Assembly: GCA_036506155.1 (NCBI GenBank)
Contig: DASXSF010000050.1
Span: forward strand, 1 to 5,466
Reading direction: 5' to 3'
DNA: 5,466 nt
Origin: DASXRA01 sp036506155
Lineage (GTDB): Bacteria > Actinomycetota > Actinomycetes > Mycobacteriales > Jatrophihabitantaceae
Part shown: in pieces, positions 5,094-5,466 of the stretch
Layout of the letters: every line of letters begins with the position of its first letter
Position numbering within the stretch: the stretch's first letter is position 1
Notes under the pieces: model-generated
Seen by the model: only the letters and a program-made list of their open reading frames with translations
Database searches by the model: none
Told to the model about the DNA's origin: nothing
Position numbers and translations under genes: made by a program

Positions 5094-5466
5094 GACAGCC
5101 TCCTCAAGGGTTGGGATGATTCCCCCGGTCGGGTGCTGCCCCGGTTGGCCTCTGCGCGTGCCGCGCGCCGTGGCCCGTTATCACGTTCGCACTGGCGCGG
5201 CCGAAAGCTGGCGATGCGCGGATGGGGAGCGGGTGACCGTTCCAGGCTGGTGGTCTCGACGGATGCTCCCATCTCCTCGAGAGCACCGCGGATGAGCCCG
5301 AGGTGCACGGAGCAGACGATGTCCGGGCGGTCGGCCACCGTCCGGAACGGGCATGTGCACAGCAACGGTCGGCGCCCTTCGTGGTCCGGCTGCAGGCTGA
5401 AGCCGAGCCGGTCGAGGATCGCCTGCGGTCGGGGCTTCGCGGCGCGGTGTGGTCCAGGGTGTCGAC
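4871..5466 (-). CDS. Winged-helix transcriptional regulator (COG2345/SufR-like), C-terminal part, enters from right edge
   Basis: The frame enters at 5464 and is open to a TGA at 4871. The recognisable part covers about 5430-5260: AILDRLGFSLQPDHEGRR, then LLCTCPFRTVADRPDIVCSV and HLGLIRGALEEMGASVETTS. This fits the C-terminal domain of ArsR-superfamily regulators of the COG2345 type (CP-x-VA...P-x-VC-x-xHLG-L-GALEE-GA). In SufR-type members cysteines here can bind an iron-sulfur cluster. Three cysteines are present (CTC and VC), but the usual final-strand Cys position reads as Arg in HPRIASF. The DNA-binding N-terminus is outside the window. The family normally ends close to IASF, near 5220, yet this frame runs on, Arg-rich, and overlaps the stress-protein gene by 223 bases. 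A tandem stop (TGA TAA, 5183-5178) sits just past the expected end in another frame, suggesting a frameshift. An autoregulatory or usp-controlling role is only inferred from position. Confidence 0.6.
   Translation of the reverse strand, partial: RHPGPHRAAKPRPQAILDRLGFSLQPDHEGRRPLLCTCPFRTVADRPDIVCSVHLGLIRGALEEMGASVETTSLERSPAPHPRIASFRPRQCERDNGPRRAARAEANRGSTRPGESSQPLRRLSCTRLQAAHASWSAWTDQDRRCSRFAGPPIRRGCAAHNCARSSSRGFRRRHTARTLRRSQLARLRIARPRRGRP

Noticed and set aside
5113..5124. Small inverted repeat GGGA-TGAT-TCCC about 20 bases upstream of the usp start, considered as an operator
   Set aside because: Arms of four bases are expected often by chance and it matches no stress-regulator box I know well, such as the DosR motif.

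Overview
The base composition (very GC-rich, with G/C strongly preferred at third codon positions), the GTG starts and the protein families all point to a high-GC actinobacterium. I cannot name the genus from the sequence. The window is chromosomal in character. I see no transposase, integrase, tRNA, rRNA or CRISPR array.

Left part (1-965, minus strand): a membrane-bound, HAMP-containing NarL/LiaS-type histidine kinase runs off the left edge. It starts at a GTG at 530 with a strong Shine-Dalgarno. Upstream of it on the same strand lies a complete DUF488 protein (600-965). A 335-base gap (966-1300) then separates this pair from a divergent plus-strand operon.

Centre (1301-4210, plus strand): a tightly packed operon of a four-helix DoxX-like membrane protein, a 41-codon small ORF, an FAD/NAD(P)H ferredoxin-reductase-type oxidoreductase and a transaldolase. 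Consecutive members overlap by four bases (ATGA, ATGA, GTGA), so translational coupling is likely along the whole chain. The operon joins a redox enzyme and a small membrane protein to the non-oxidative pentose phosphate pathway.

Right part (4211-5466): directly after the transaldolase stop is what I read as the decayed C-terminal end of a transketolase. It is spread over two reading frames and keeps a clean stop at 4549-4551. That stop overlaps an ATG preceded by a good ribosome binding site, which looks like the orphaned start of a further operon gene. Converging on this wreckage from the minus strand is a universal stress protein whose domain is followed by an atypical tail of about 54 residues read antisense through the relic. 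Upstream of it on the same strand is the C-terminal part of a winged-helix regulator (COG2345/SufR-like) that enters from the right edge and whose frame stays open far into the stress-protein gene. The simplest reading is that a larger stress/pentose-phosphate operon was truncated here by deletion or rearrangement, with the junction near 4600-4660.

Overall the region looks like a stress/redox neighbourhood (universal stress protein, DUF488, DoxX-like protein, flavin reductase, pentose phosphate enzyme, sensor kinase). I see no convincing new defence or biosynthetic system. The most interesting items are the transketolase relic with its orphan start, the chained overlaps containing a 41-codon ORF, and the two minus-strand genes with abnormal C-termini.
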